64,000 nt of DNA, taken from Bettongia penicillata ogilbyi (Eukaryota > Chordata > Mammalia > Diprotodontia > Potoroidae). The stretch is taken from the NCBI GenBank assembly GCA_023548195.1, contig JAJHZJ010000694.1, positions 2,418,001 through 2,482,000 of the forward strand, read 5' to 3'. Every line of letters begins with the position of its first letter. Within the stretch, counting starts at the first letter, position 1. Below the pieces are notes generated by a model that did not search any database, was not told the origin of the DNA, and was given only the letters and a program-made list of their open reading frames with translations. The position numbers and the translations under genes were made by a program. Below are positions 55,386-64,000 of the stretch, piece by piece.

Positions 55386-55849
55386 AGGAAAACATCTATC
55401 CAGGCAGGTGTCTTGAGTCACCTTGTTCCATGTAGCCAAATTTCAATTAAGTAGAACTCAGCCCATCAAGATTATCAATTTGCCAGAAATCTGGTCACAC
55501 TCCACATCTATGAGAAAAAGTGAATGAGAGAACAAAACCAGTTCATATCAGGGATTTGGTTAAAAAAAAAAACTAAATCTAAGTCCAGTGGCATTTCCGC
55601 CCCCCTCAACCATGGCTATTCTTTGACCATGGGGAACCTTCCTTGTCACTCAGATAAACCAAATCTGAGAGCTTTTTAGCACAGACCCTGGAGTAGTGTC
55701 CATCAGGAAGGCAGTAGGACCTGTTGGATAGTACATTGTATTCCCCCAATTTTACCTCAATCAAGGTTCAAACCTAACTCTGGGCATTTCTACCCAAAAG
55801 CATACACAAATAGCTTGAAGTCCGTAATCAGATATATCTACAAACCTGT
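55386..55849. other. No recognised feature
   Basis: Unique-looking DNA with nothing assignable. Confidence 0.4.
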
Positions 55850-56062
55850 CAGTCAACAATCATTTATTAAGTACTTATGTGCCAAATGCAAAAATTAGTC
55901 CTTACCCTGAAGGAATTTATATTTTAATGAAGAAAACAATTATAACTAGATACATAGAAGGAGAGTGTGTGTGTGTGTGTGAGAGAGTGGGGAGAGGTGA
56001 GGAGATAGAAGGCATTAGTTGGATGAACTGGGAAAAGCTACTTGTAGAAGATAAGATTTGAA
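55850..56062 (-). repeat. L2 3' end (antisense), left of CSD segment D
   Basis: GTCAACAATCATTTATTAAG, CCTGAAGGAATTTATATTTT, AGAAGGCATTAGTTGGATGA, CTTGTAGAAGATAAGATTTG. It carries a (GT)n at 55964-55980. L2 resumes at 56396. Confidence 0.82.
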
Positions 56063-56395
56063 CTAATGACTCTTCTTTAATGTTATTTCCACTAATAAAA
56101 TCATATCTGTTTCTGATGTTGGACCATTTTGACAGTGACAAATATTTTGGTAGCAGGAAGTTTCTTCCTTTGAATTCAATAGTTGTGGTCAGATTATCTG
56201 AAGGAAGACGTGACACATTGCATGTTCATAGGTTCTGCTTCCTAAGATGGAAGCAAATGCCATTCTCATGGCTCTTGGAATGCCACAAGTGAGTGTGGGT
56301 CCTTCAACTCAAATGCAACATTCAGAGTCTGTCACAGAGGTAGAAGTAGAGACAAATTCAATGAAGAGAAATTCTTGAAGGGGCTCAGAATCAGA
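56063..56395 (-). pseudogene. Y-box/cold-shock-domain pseudogene segment D, inside L2
   Basis: Minus-strand reading of 56074-56170 gives IEFKGRNFLLPKYLSLSKWS, then NIRNRYDFISGNNIKEE, recognisable as the first half of a Y-box cold-shock domain (KWFNVRNGYGFI turned into KWSNIRNRYDFI). As in A and B, similarity ends at the 'KEE' position. A CAGAGTCTGTCACAG block at 56323-56337 is shared with segment B at 57732-57746, so the repeated unit is longer than the CSD. Antisense L2 lies on both sides, so D sits within an L2. Confidence 0.72.
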
Positions 56396-57005
56396 AGTGA
56401 AAATTAGGAGCATTCTTGGAATGGGGGACAACTATTGCAAATGCTGGGAAGATGGGGAAAAGAATGCTGTGTTTGAAGGACAAATGGCTTAGGCTAGTGG
56501 TGCTGGATCATGTTGTATATAGAGAGGACTAATGAGAGTACAGAAAGAGGGGAACGATAAAAACAGACCAGGTTATGGAGAGCTGCCAAACAGAGGACTT
56601 AATATTTAATCCTGGAGGGGAAGAGCCCTTGGAGGTCAGTGAATAGTGAGTAGCATGACACAGTTGACCTGCACTTTAAAAGAAAATTTTGACAGACGAA
56701 TGAAGGATGGATTGGAATTGGGGAGAGACCTGAGTCAGGAAAACCAGGTAGAAAATTATTGCAATAGTCCAAGAGAGTGGTGATAAAAGCCCAAACAAAA
56801 GTTGGGGCTGTAGAGGTAAAGAGGAGGGGAGTGTATAGGAGAGATATTGCAAAGACAAGATTAGGCAACAGATTATATATGGGAGAGAGGGGTCTGTGAG
56901 TGAGAGTAGAGTTGAGATTGACATTCTAGTGGCAAACCTGGTTGACGTGGTCATACCCTCAACAGTCACAAGGAATTTTAGAAGAGAAGACCAAGGAGGG
57001 TGGCA
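56396..57005 (-). repeat. L2 ORF2/3' region (antisense), continuation
   Basis: GCATTCTTGGAATGGGGGAC, CAGGTTATGGAGAGCTGCCA, GGATGGATTGGAATTGGGGA, GGTCATACCCTCAACAGTCA. Collinear with the L2 at 22830-23250. Confidence 0.85.
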
Positions 57006-57324
57006 ACAAAATCCACTCTCAGCTTCCACACTGTTCTGTTTTCCCTCTCTCAGGATATATCATTACTATTCATTATTTACTGGCAGTCACATCACAAGTC
57101 TTAGTAGCTTCTGACATCTTCAGTCACAAACTCCCAAGGGTAGGTTTTCTGACCACATCTACTTTATTGATCACAGCACCAGAAGAACTTTCTCAACATT
57201 CCTTCATAACTTGCAGGGATAAGGAAGCAAGGGCTAATGTCTACAGTGAATGAACGAAATTGAATATATTAAATTAGTTAATATGTTAATACAGTGAATG
57301 AATTTATTAAATAACTACTTATGA
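57006..57324. other. No recognised feature
   Basis: Unique-looking, then AT-rich at about 57255-57330. Confidence 0.4.
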
Positions 57325-57440
57325 ATTAATAAAACATTCATTAAGTACTTGCTCTCTGTTAAATGCTTGGGAACCAAATAGAAAAGACAGTGCCTGATCT
57401 CAAGGAGCCCCCATTCTCCTGGGACAGACAACACATTGAC
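57325..57440 (-). repeat. L2 3' end (antisense), joined to CSD segment B
   Basis: CATTCATTAAGTACTTGCTC, GCTTGGGAACCAAATAGAAA, GATCTCAAGGAGCCCCCATT. Confidence 0.85.
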
Positions 57441-57795
57441 TGCTAGTCAGGTGGAAAGGTCCCGTGGCTCTTAGGGGTCAGCATCAGAGTAGATGCCTCT
57501 TCTTTAACGTCATTTCCACATATCAGTTTTTGATATTGAACCATGTGGCAGTGCCAAGGATTTGGGTGCCAAGAGCTTTCTTTTTTTAGTCTTTAGTAGC
57601 CGTGGCTAGAGCACCTTCAGGAGTGATTGCCTGAGGATGCTAGACTGGACAAATTGCTATTTCAGATCCTTTAGTAATACTACAAGTAGCTACAGCTCTC
57701 TTCAATATGTGGTGCAACATAATTTCCCCTTCAGAGTCTATCACAGGAGAAAGAAGTAGAGAAACTCTATGAAGAATTTGATGGGGTCAAAGCCA
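57441..57795 (-). pseudogene. Y-box/cold-shock-domain pseudogene segment B
   Basis: Minus-strand reading gives ATKD, stop, KKKALGTQILGTATWFNIKN, stop, then YVEMTLKKR after a small deletion. LGTQILGTATWFN aligns with ATKVLGTVKWFN. The lost bases remove the RNP1 tail. The block GTCAGGTGGAAAGGTCCCGT between CSD and L2 is shared with A (GTCAGATGGAAAGGTCCCAT) and, more diverged, C. The right part shares the CAGAGTCTATCACAG block with D. No poly(A) is visible at the join with L2. Confidence 0.72.
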
Positions 57796-57799
57796 GCTA

Positions 57800-57950
57800 G
57801 TGCCCCTCATTTTATATGAGGGAACTGAGGGCCAGGGTGTTATATAACTTGTCCAAGGTCATGATTTCAGGAAGCATCAAAATCAGAATTTGAATCCAAG
57901 TCCTTGGACTTCAGAGCCAGTGTTATTTTCACTGGACAGTGCAGCTTCTC
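57800..57950 (-). repeat. MIR3 (antisense)
   Basis: ATATGAGGGAACTGAGGGCC, CTTGTCCAAGGTCATGATTT, GAATTTGAATCCAAGTCC. Confidence 0.82.
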
Positions 57951-58284
57951 AAGTCAGTGTTTAATTTGGTGCTCAATAACTTTAATACATAAGTTGGCAC
58001 AAGGGAACATAGAAAAAAAGTCAGAAGATATGATTCTGGATTAACAAAGGAAAAAGGCCAAAGTCTTCTAAATTATCTCTACAGTATGTATCATGGCCAC
58101 CCTCATCAAGAAGAGCTAGAAGGTCCTGAATATGAGAGGCACATCATTGTATGTATGCCTTTCTAGAAAGGAAAAAACACAGTACTGATGTGGGAGTCAT
58201 TTAAAGATTAGGTGTCTGGTCAGAGGCCATCGACTAACTGGAGCAAAGGTGAGAATTAACAGCAGATTAGAAGAAAGGATACTT

Positions 58285-58535
58285 GTGAGAAATAACAGTG
58301 AGAGATTAAGTTACTTGCCCATGTTTGGACCTAAGTGTTGGTGGTGGGATTTGAACATAGTTCTTCTTGACTCCAAGTTCAAGGGTGCATTGTATCTTTT
58401 GGTGCTCATTTATTCTGAGTCAGAAGTCATTTATCCAGTCTAACCCCAACTCCTTCTTCTCCCCTGATCCCTACCTAGTTTTGTTGGTGAGAAAACTTGC
58501 TCAAAATCATAGAACAAGTTAGATTTCTAGCAAAT
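58285..58535 (-). repeat. Two MIR/MIR3 fragments (antisense)
   Basis: 58285-58395: GTTACTTGCCCATGTTTGG, GGGATTTGAACATAGTTC. 58430-58535: TCATTTATCCAGTCTAACCC, TTGCTCAAAATCATAGAACA. Confidence 0.65.
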
Positions 58536-58537
58536 CA

Positions 58538-58852
58538 AATCAAACATTTGTTTTCTTTCTATTTATCCAATATATTGATTAGCTTCTGTATGTACTTCCC
58601 AGAATGCTAGAATTAGAAGGGCCTTAAGGACACGCTATAGTCTAACATTATTTTGTAGATGCGGAAACTAAGGCCCAGGCTATCTTGAAATATCTCCATC
58701 TTCTCCATAAATATGATTTTATCTCATACTTTGCGCAAGTCTAAGTTTATACCTATAGTTTTGTCTTGCAAATGAATTTGTATGCTAAACTATTATTGTA
58801 CTTGGCTGCCTTAGAAAGATTCTCTTCTTGGCAAGAAAATCAAGAATTTGCT
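58538..58852 (+). repeat. Long inverted repeat, left arm
   Basis: Pairs with 59910-60223 on the opposite strand. Across 300 aligned bases (58541-58840 against 59921-60220) I count two substitutions and no indel: GGGCCTTAAGG against GGGCTTTAAGG, and CTCCATAAA against CTCCACAAA. One T is gained or lost at the inner edge. The arm contains an antisense MIR3 piece (58603-58680) followed by unique DNA. Confidence 0.97.
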
Positions 58853-58937
58853 GAGTGAAACCATTTTCTGGTCCTTATTCAGTAGTTACTTTCCTTCTCT
58901 ATCATGTAAGAAATGGTGATAAACAGAGTCAATGCTG

Positions 58938-59162
58938 TGGTTGTTATTGTTCAGTTGTGCCCAGCTCTCCCTGAGCCTATCTGGCAGGGATGCTGGAGTG
59001 GTTTGTCATTTCTTCTCATTTTGCAGATAAGGAACTGAGGCAAACAGGTTTAAGTGACTTGCCCAAAGGCATACAGTTAGTAAGGTCAGACTTGAACTCA
59101 GGAAGATTCAACTTCCTGACTCCAGGACTGGTATTTTATCCACTGCATCACCAGGCTGCCCT
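58938..59162 (-). repeat. Marsupial CORE-SINE (antisense)
   Basis: GTTGTTATTGTTCAGTTGTG, CTGGAGTGGTTTGTCATTTC, GACTTGCCCAAAGGCATACA, CTGCATCACCAGGCTGCC. Lies in the spacer of the inverted repeat. Confidence 0.9.
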
Positions 59163-59299
59163 GATCAGAGTCAATAGCTTTTCTTTTATCCATTTCTCAT
59201 TATTGAGAATGAAGAGTTTAAGTAGATCAGATTGAAGCTTTTATAATTGCACACAATATGAAAGAAAGATCCAGACCACTCTGGGATGGATGGTAAGTC

Positions 59300-59650
59300 A
59301 TGGCAACAAGCATTTATTAAGCACCAACTATATATTAAATACTCTGCTATGCTCTCCAGATACAAAAAAAGGTAAAAATGGTCTCTGCTCTCAAGGGACT
59401 CATAGTGCAATGGGAGAAAGACAACATGTCTATGTACAAACAAGGTACATGCAGCTTACAGTGGAGTTAATCAAGAGAAGGAAGGCATTAGCATTCAGGA
59501 GGATGACAAAGCCTTAGGATAGGATTTTAGCTGGGATTTGAAGGAAGCTGAGGCATCTAGGAGATGGAGGTGAAGCAAGAGAGACTTCTAGGCAAGGGGA
59601 CACAATCAATGAAAATATCCAGTCAAGAGATGGTCATCTGGGACTGAGGG
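59300..59650 (-). repeat. L2 3' region (antisense)
   Basis: CAACAAGCATTTATTAAGCA, GCTCTCAAGGGACTCATAGT, GGATTTTAGCTGGGATTTGA. Lies in the spacer of the inverted repeat. Confidence 0.88.
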
Positions 59651-59909
59651 AAGTGCTGCCTCAGTTGAATTCAACTTCTGCATTACTATTTCAAAATCCA
59701 TCCTGAGAGGACTATGAACAGCCATTTAACAGCAACACCCTTTCATAGAAGGAAAAAGTGCCCTGCTGAGAAGTGTGTTTAACAGATATTTGAGGTCCTG
59801 GAATATTTTCATTTTACAATTGTGAAATATGGAGAAAAAACATAAAGAACATGGGATTAGGAATCCATTTACTTGAATTCTAGTCTACATTTCTAGGCTA
59901 CAATTTGCT

Positions 59910-60223
59910 AGCAATTCTTGATTTTCTTGCCAAGAAGAGAATCTTTCTAAGGCAGCCAAGTACAATAATAGTTTAGCATACAAATTCATTTGCAAGACAA
60001 AACTATAGGTATAAACTTAGACTTGCGCAAAGTATGAGATAAAATCATATTTGTGGAGAAGATGGAGATATTTCAAGATAGCCTGGGCCTTAGTTTCCGC
60101 ATCTACAAAATAATGTTAGACTATAGCGTGTCCTTAAAGCCCTTCTAATTCTAGCATTCTGGGAAGTACATACAGAAGCTAATCAATATATTGGATAAAT
60201 AGAAAGAAAACAAATGTTTGATT
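59910..60223 (-). repeat. Long inverted repeat, right arm
   Basis: Reverse complement of 58538-58852, two substitutions in 300 bases. The MIR3 piece appears here in sense orientation (60095-60165). The outer edge runs into the L2 3' end of segment C. Confidence 0.97.
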
Positions 60224-60405
60224 GAAAAAGTATTTATTATAACATAATATATTACTATGTAATACATATTATATAAATATAACATATTACGTATATAATG
60301 CTCAATATGTGCCAAAGCACCAAGAATACAAACAGAGAAGCAAGAAAAGCCCTAATCTCAAGGAACTTGCATTCTGATAGGGAAAGGCCACACACAAGGG
60401 ATATT
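60222..60405 (-). repeat. L2 3' end (antisense), joined to CSD segment C
   Basis: AAAGTATTTATTATAA, an AT-rich expansion (60232-60300), then CTCAATATGTGCCAAAGCAC and CTAATCTCAAGGAACTTGCA. Confidence 0.75.
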
Positions 60406-60935
60406 TTAGTTGCAAGTCAAATGGAAAGACCAGGGAGTTCTTAGGCTACTGTGGCAAAACATCTTCTTTAGTGTCATTTCTACTGATTAAACCATATCCA
60501 TTTCTGACCTTGAGGCATTTGATAGTGCCAAGGACTTTGGTGGGGAGAATTTTCTTTTCTGGGTCTTCAGTAGCTTTGGATGTTGAAAAGAAAGACACTG
60601 CAGCCCCTGCAGAGGCAGGTAACAAGTCACATCCCCCAAAGGTTGTTTCTTGGAACAATGGTGATCTGGAAGGCAGTGTCATTCCCATAGTTCTTGGAAT
60701 CGAGATTTTAGATGAACCTAGATCTAAGGGAAGAAGATGGCAGTATCAGATATCCTGATACATAAATTTCCCCCTTAGGATGACAAGCCAGGCTGGCTTG
60801 TATCCTCTTCTGATGGCAACTGATAGTGGGTCCGTCTTTCATTTTGATACCATTAGGTTCATATTTCTGGATCTTAATTTTTCTTCCTTGATGATTTACT
60901 TTATATAAAGAACTCAGAAAGTCTAGCTCCATATT
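60406..60935 (-). pseudogene. Y-box/cold-shock-domain pseudogene segment C (best preserved)
   Basis: The minus-strand frame 60446-60688 (80 codons) ends with [18 protein letters not shown], then [14 protein letters not shown] and a stop. This is an unmistakable Y-box protein cold-shock-domain start, with the RNP1-like NGYGLI kept but the aromatic Trp-Phe pair of KWFN changed to Cys-Leu. RNP2 and the rest of the domain are missing. Upstream, [20 protein letters not shown] resembles the Ala-rich Y-box N-terminus. The domain start is uninterrupted, whereas in mammalian YBX genes I recall it being split by introns, which favours a retroposed copy. It cannot make a functional CSD. Confidence 0.8.
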
Positions 60936-61317
60936 CCCACCTAAGGATCTTGCTTTGCACTTTACTGAAAAATTAGAGGATATTTACCATAAGTTCCCTC
61001 TTCTCCCCTTCTCTGCATTTCGTAACCTCTTGGCATCATCCCCCAATCAGCAACTTTTTTATTCCAGTCTTTCTATATGCACTTTTGACCCTATCTCTTC
61101 CCATCTTCTCAAGCAGATTGCCCCACAATTATCCTGTATCTTTCTCTGAGTTGTAATCTTTCTCTTTCTACTGGTTCCTTCCCTCCTGCCTACGTATATG
61201 CCTAAGTCTCCCCCATTCTTAAAAAATAACCTCACTAGACTCTGACACCCACTACAGCTATCATCCTATATCTGTTTTATCTATCAGAGCAAAACGTCCC
61301 CCCAAAAAACTGTCAAC

Positions 61318-61765
61318 AAACATTTTTGGAGATGACCAATGTGGAAATTGAGGGGTGGGAGTGGGGTTGGACTATGAATATTTAATAAAGCTTTTGTTAT
61401 TATTTGTTCTTTTTCCAAGTTGGAGGTGGGTAAAGTGGGAAATAAGAAAATAAATGCTTGCCAATTGCGAAAAAATTAAATTGTCTTTTTAAAAGAAAAA
61501 TCTGCATCCAGAGAAAGAACTGATAAATAGATATATGTAGAGAATAATTTCACATATATGCTTATTTTATCTAATGGTAGCCGTCTCTGGGGGGGGGAGA
61601 AAAAAAGAAATTTACATGACAACTATTATATTTTACAAGGAATAGTAAGTTGTACATAATAGATTTGCAGTTTCATGTACAGTCATCTTTTTTATTATAC
61701 TATGCTATGGAGGTATTGTTTTATTCCATAAATTAAAAATAAGATAATAAAAAAAAAAATCTGTG
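61318..61765 (+). mobile_element. Unnamed retroposon with A tail, inserted in L2
   Basis: Breaks the L2. It contains GAGAAAGAACTGATAAATAG, GAATAATTTCACATATATGC and a G run (61590-61598), ending in AATAAAAAAAAAAAT (about 61746-61760). CTGTCAACA at 61311 and CTGTGTACA at 61762 may be a decayed duplication. Confidence 0.5.
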
Positions 61766-62122
61766 TACATCCAGTACCTTCACTCTTCTTCTCACTCCAT
61801 AACCTTCTGCAGTCCAGCTTCTGACCTCATTACTTAATTTAAACTATTCTCCCTAAGGTTATCAGTTCGCTCTTATTTGCTAAATCTGTTGGGTTTTTCT
61901 TATTCTTCATCCTTCTTTACCTCTCAAGGGCCATTGACTATCTTAATTCCACTTGAGTTTCCATAAGACTGCTATCTCTCCTTTTTCTCTTCCTTCCTTT
62001 CTGTCTGACTTCTGTTCAGTTCCCTTTGCTGAATCATTGTCCATTTTACACCCCCTACCTGTACTTGTGGAACGAGGATCTCTCCTGGATCTCTTGCTAT
62101 TTATTCTCCTTTCATACTCTCT

Positions 62123-62135
62123 CACTTGGTGACTT
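62123..62135. repeat. Target-site duplication, left copy (SINE)
   Basis: CACTTGGTGACTT, identical to 62456-62468. Confidence 0.95.
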
Positions 62136-62455
62136 GGGGCAGCTAGGTGATGCAGTGGATAGAGCACCAGTGCAAGAGTCAGGAGGACCTGAGTTCAAAT
62201 CTCACCTCAGACACTTGACACTCACTAGTTGTGTGACCTTGGGCAAGTCACTTAACCCCAATTGCTTCATCCTGAGTCATCTCCAGTCATCCTGATAACT
62301 ATCTGGTCACTGGATTCAGATGGCTCTGCAGGAGAAGTGAGGCTGGTGACCTGCACAGCCCTCCCTCACTCAAAAAAAAATCAAAGTCAAGTGCAAGTCA
62401 TGTCATTATTTCTCTGATGGCATGGTCTTCTTTGGCAACGAAGGACAAACACACA
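62136..62455 (+). mobile_element. Composite CORE-SINE with RTE-like tail, full length
   Basis: 320 bp. tRNA-like head GGGGCAGCTAGGTGATGCAG, B-box region CTGAGTTCAAATCTCACC, CORE (TTGTGTGACCTTGGGCAAGT), then the body CACTGGATTCAGATGGCTCT and tail TGATGGCATGGTCTTCTTTG with GAAGGACAAACACACA. Flanked by a perfect 13-bp duplication inside L2. This build (head plus RTE-tailed body) resembles the WSINE1-type SINEs of Australian marsupials; the name is from memory. Confidence 0.92.
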
Positions 62456-62468
62456 CACTTGGTGACTT
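62456..62468. repeat. Target-site duplication, right copy (SINE)
   Basis: CACTTGGTGACTT, identical to 62123-62135. Confidence 0.95.
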
Positions 62469-63405
62469 CATGTGCTCTCATAGTTTAAATCATTGCCTCC
62501 ATGTAGATAGCTCCCAGATCTATATATCTGATCCTACTCTCTTCTGAACTCCAGTTCTACATCAACACCTACCTTTTGAACATTTCTAATGGAATGTTTC
62601 ACAGTGATTTCAAACTCAACATGTCCATTATCTTTCCCTCCTCCCTTCTGAACTTCTCCATTTCTTTTAAAGGTTGTACCAATCATCCAGTTAGCCTATT
62701 TCCCAACCTCAGTTATCCTCCATTTTTAACTGTTCCCCAACTCAACTAGTTGCCAGATTTTATTGTTTCAACTCCCTCAGCATTACTCACACCTATCCCC
62801 TCTCTCTACCCACATGCATCACCCTAGTACAAACCCTGGTTACCTCTTGTTTGAATTATTGCAGTAACAGTATTAGTCTCTCTGTCTCATCTCATCTTCC
62901 ACACAGCTATCCAAGTGATTTTCCTGAAGTGTAGATCTGACCTCTCTTACTCTACAAATTTCAGTGGCTCCTTATTATTTTTAAAGAAAATATAAATTCC
63001 ATTGTTTGGAATTTAATACCTTTCACATTCTAACTCCAACCTACCATCCCACCTCATTCTGTTATTCCCTTTCAATCACTCTGTGGTGCAGTCAAATTGA
63101 CCTTCCTACTGACCTTCATAGAGAGCATTACATTCTCATCTCCATCCTTTTGCATTGATTGTGCCTGGAAAACACTCCTTATTTCCATGTTTTAAAATTC
63201 CCTATGTCCCAGATCAATTTCACCATGAAGCCTTTCCTGATCCTCCCAGCCACTTGAGCCCTTTCCCATGTATCTGCTCCAATAAAGTGTAAGCTTCTGA
63301 GGACAGGGACTGCTTCCCTTTTGCCTTTGTGTCCTCAGCACCTCACATAGTTCCTGACACCATAGTAGGTAATTACCTAAGAAATGCTTACCGATTGATT
63401 GATTT

Positions 63406-64000
63406 TGTATTGTCTTTGATTCATGGGTTACTATGGCCAAAGGATTCATCCCTGGGTGACTAGCCTCCTGGTAACAAGCCTTTCCAGACTTAGCAAGGCT
63501 GGCCCTCAGAAAGCAGATTACCCGATGTTGTTAGGACTGGTGTCCAAACAGCCTTTCCAGTATGGTAGAGCCTACAAGAACTTGTCCTCCACTGGAATAA
63601 TCTTCAATAGTAGAGCTTGATGGAGGATAGAAAGCAAAAAATAATAGGAAAATCATGTTTCTCTTCATGGAATTCCTAGAAAATTAGTCATTAAGTGATT
63701 TCCCCTCATCTTCCCCCCAAGCTTTGTTTGCATTTCTGCCCCTCCTTCATCCTCCTTTAGATAGAAGAGGCAAATCTGAATTTCTTTTAATTGGTTTCAC
63801 TTCCTTTGCTCTGGGGAGAAGTAGCCTTTGATTTCTGAGTAAAGGAATATGCTCTTTCCTTCCTATAGCATTTCCTGACACTCCAGCCTCCAAGAAGAAT
63901 GTGTCTCAGGGCGTTGGGTACAAGATGCTCAGCTTGACCTATCCAGTGCTTTGGGGGTAAGTGATTCTTTGGAGTAGTGGTCTCTGTCATAGTCACCACC
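63406..64000. other. No recognised feature
   Basis: Unique-looking DNA to the window end, with no repeat or protein-like ORF that I can support. Confidence 0.4.

Larger units (their letters stand above)
60950..63405 (+). mobile_element. L2 LINE (sense), long, with two nested insertions
   Basis: Pieces 60950-61317, 61766-62135 and 62456-63405 read as one L2 from the region before the reverse transcriptase to the 3' end. Blocks: GACCCTATCTCTTCCCATCT, CTTTCTACTGGTTCCTTCCC, TGCAGTCCAGCTTCTGACCT, ACCCTGGTTACCTCTTGTTT, CTATCCAAGTGATTTTCCTG, GAAGCCTTTCCTGATCC, end CATAGTAGGTAATTACC. At about 2.45 kb including insertions it is the longest sense L2 in the window. Stops throughout. Confidence 0.88.

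Noticed and set aside
62136..62220. tRNA-like head with A/B-box-like sequence
   Set aside because: It is the 5' part of a SINE, not a tRNA gene: there is no intact cloverleaf and it continues into CORE sequence.

Overview
The window reads as intergenic or intronic DNA of a marsupial. I find no open protein-coding gene, rRNA or tRNA in it. The marsupial call rests on the repeats: L1 and HAL1 (half-L1) elements with marsupial-type 3' ends, tRNA/MIR-derived CORE-SINEs with marsupial-type 3' tails, and an RTE-like LINE whose 3' end recurs as the tail of several SINEs. These sit on an older mammalian layer of L2, L3/CR1, MIR and MIR3. One composite CORE-SINE (62136-62455) looks like the Australian marsupial type, but I cannot fix the species from sequence alone.

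Layout. 1-3.3 kb: antisense L1 ORF2 end abutting a sense 5'-truncated HAL1. 3.3-10 kb: mostly unique DNA with MIR copies, a fossil hAT element, a hairpin and a 420-bp AT-rich tract. 10.1-12.6 kb: (TC)n microsatellite and an antisense HAL1. 12.6-20.3 kb: CORE-SINE, L2 and MIR fragments in unique DNA. 20.3-24.7 kb: decayed sense L1 ORF2 followed by a long antisense L2. 24.7-27 kb: SINEs, an antisense RTE-like LINE with a dead reverse transcriptase, and a (GAAG)n array. 28-30 kb: MIR and L2. 30.1-32.9 kb: a nearly full-length antisense HAL1 with 5'UTR, most of ORF1 and a visible target-site duplication inside an older SINE. 33-38 kb: SINEs, a palindromic MITE and a long antisense L2. 38-49 kb: L3/CR1, L2 and SINE pieces. 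49-51.5 kb: L1-like 5'-end sequences.

51.5-60.9 kb is the most unusual part. At least four antisense segments encode remnants of a Y-box protein cold-shock domain, and each is joined to L2 sequence. The same region holds a 315-bp inverted repeat whose arms differ at 2 of 300 aligned bases (58538-58852 and 59910-60223). 60.9-63.4 kb: one sense L2, interrupted by a retroposon and by a full-length SINE with a perfect 13-bp target-site duplication.

There is no operon or working gene circuit here. The relationships worth reading are nested insertions that give a relative chronology, and shared 3' ends that link SINEs to a LINE. Family names come from recalled consensus features, not from a database search, and most repeat boundaries are good to about 10-20 bases.
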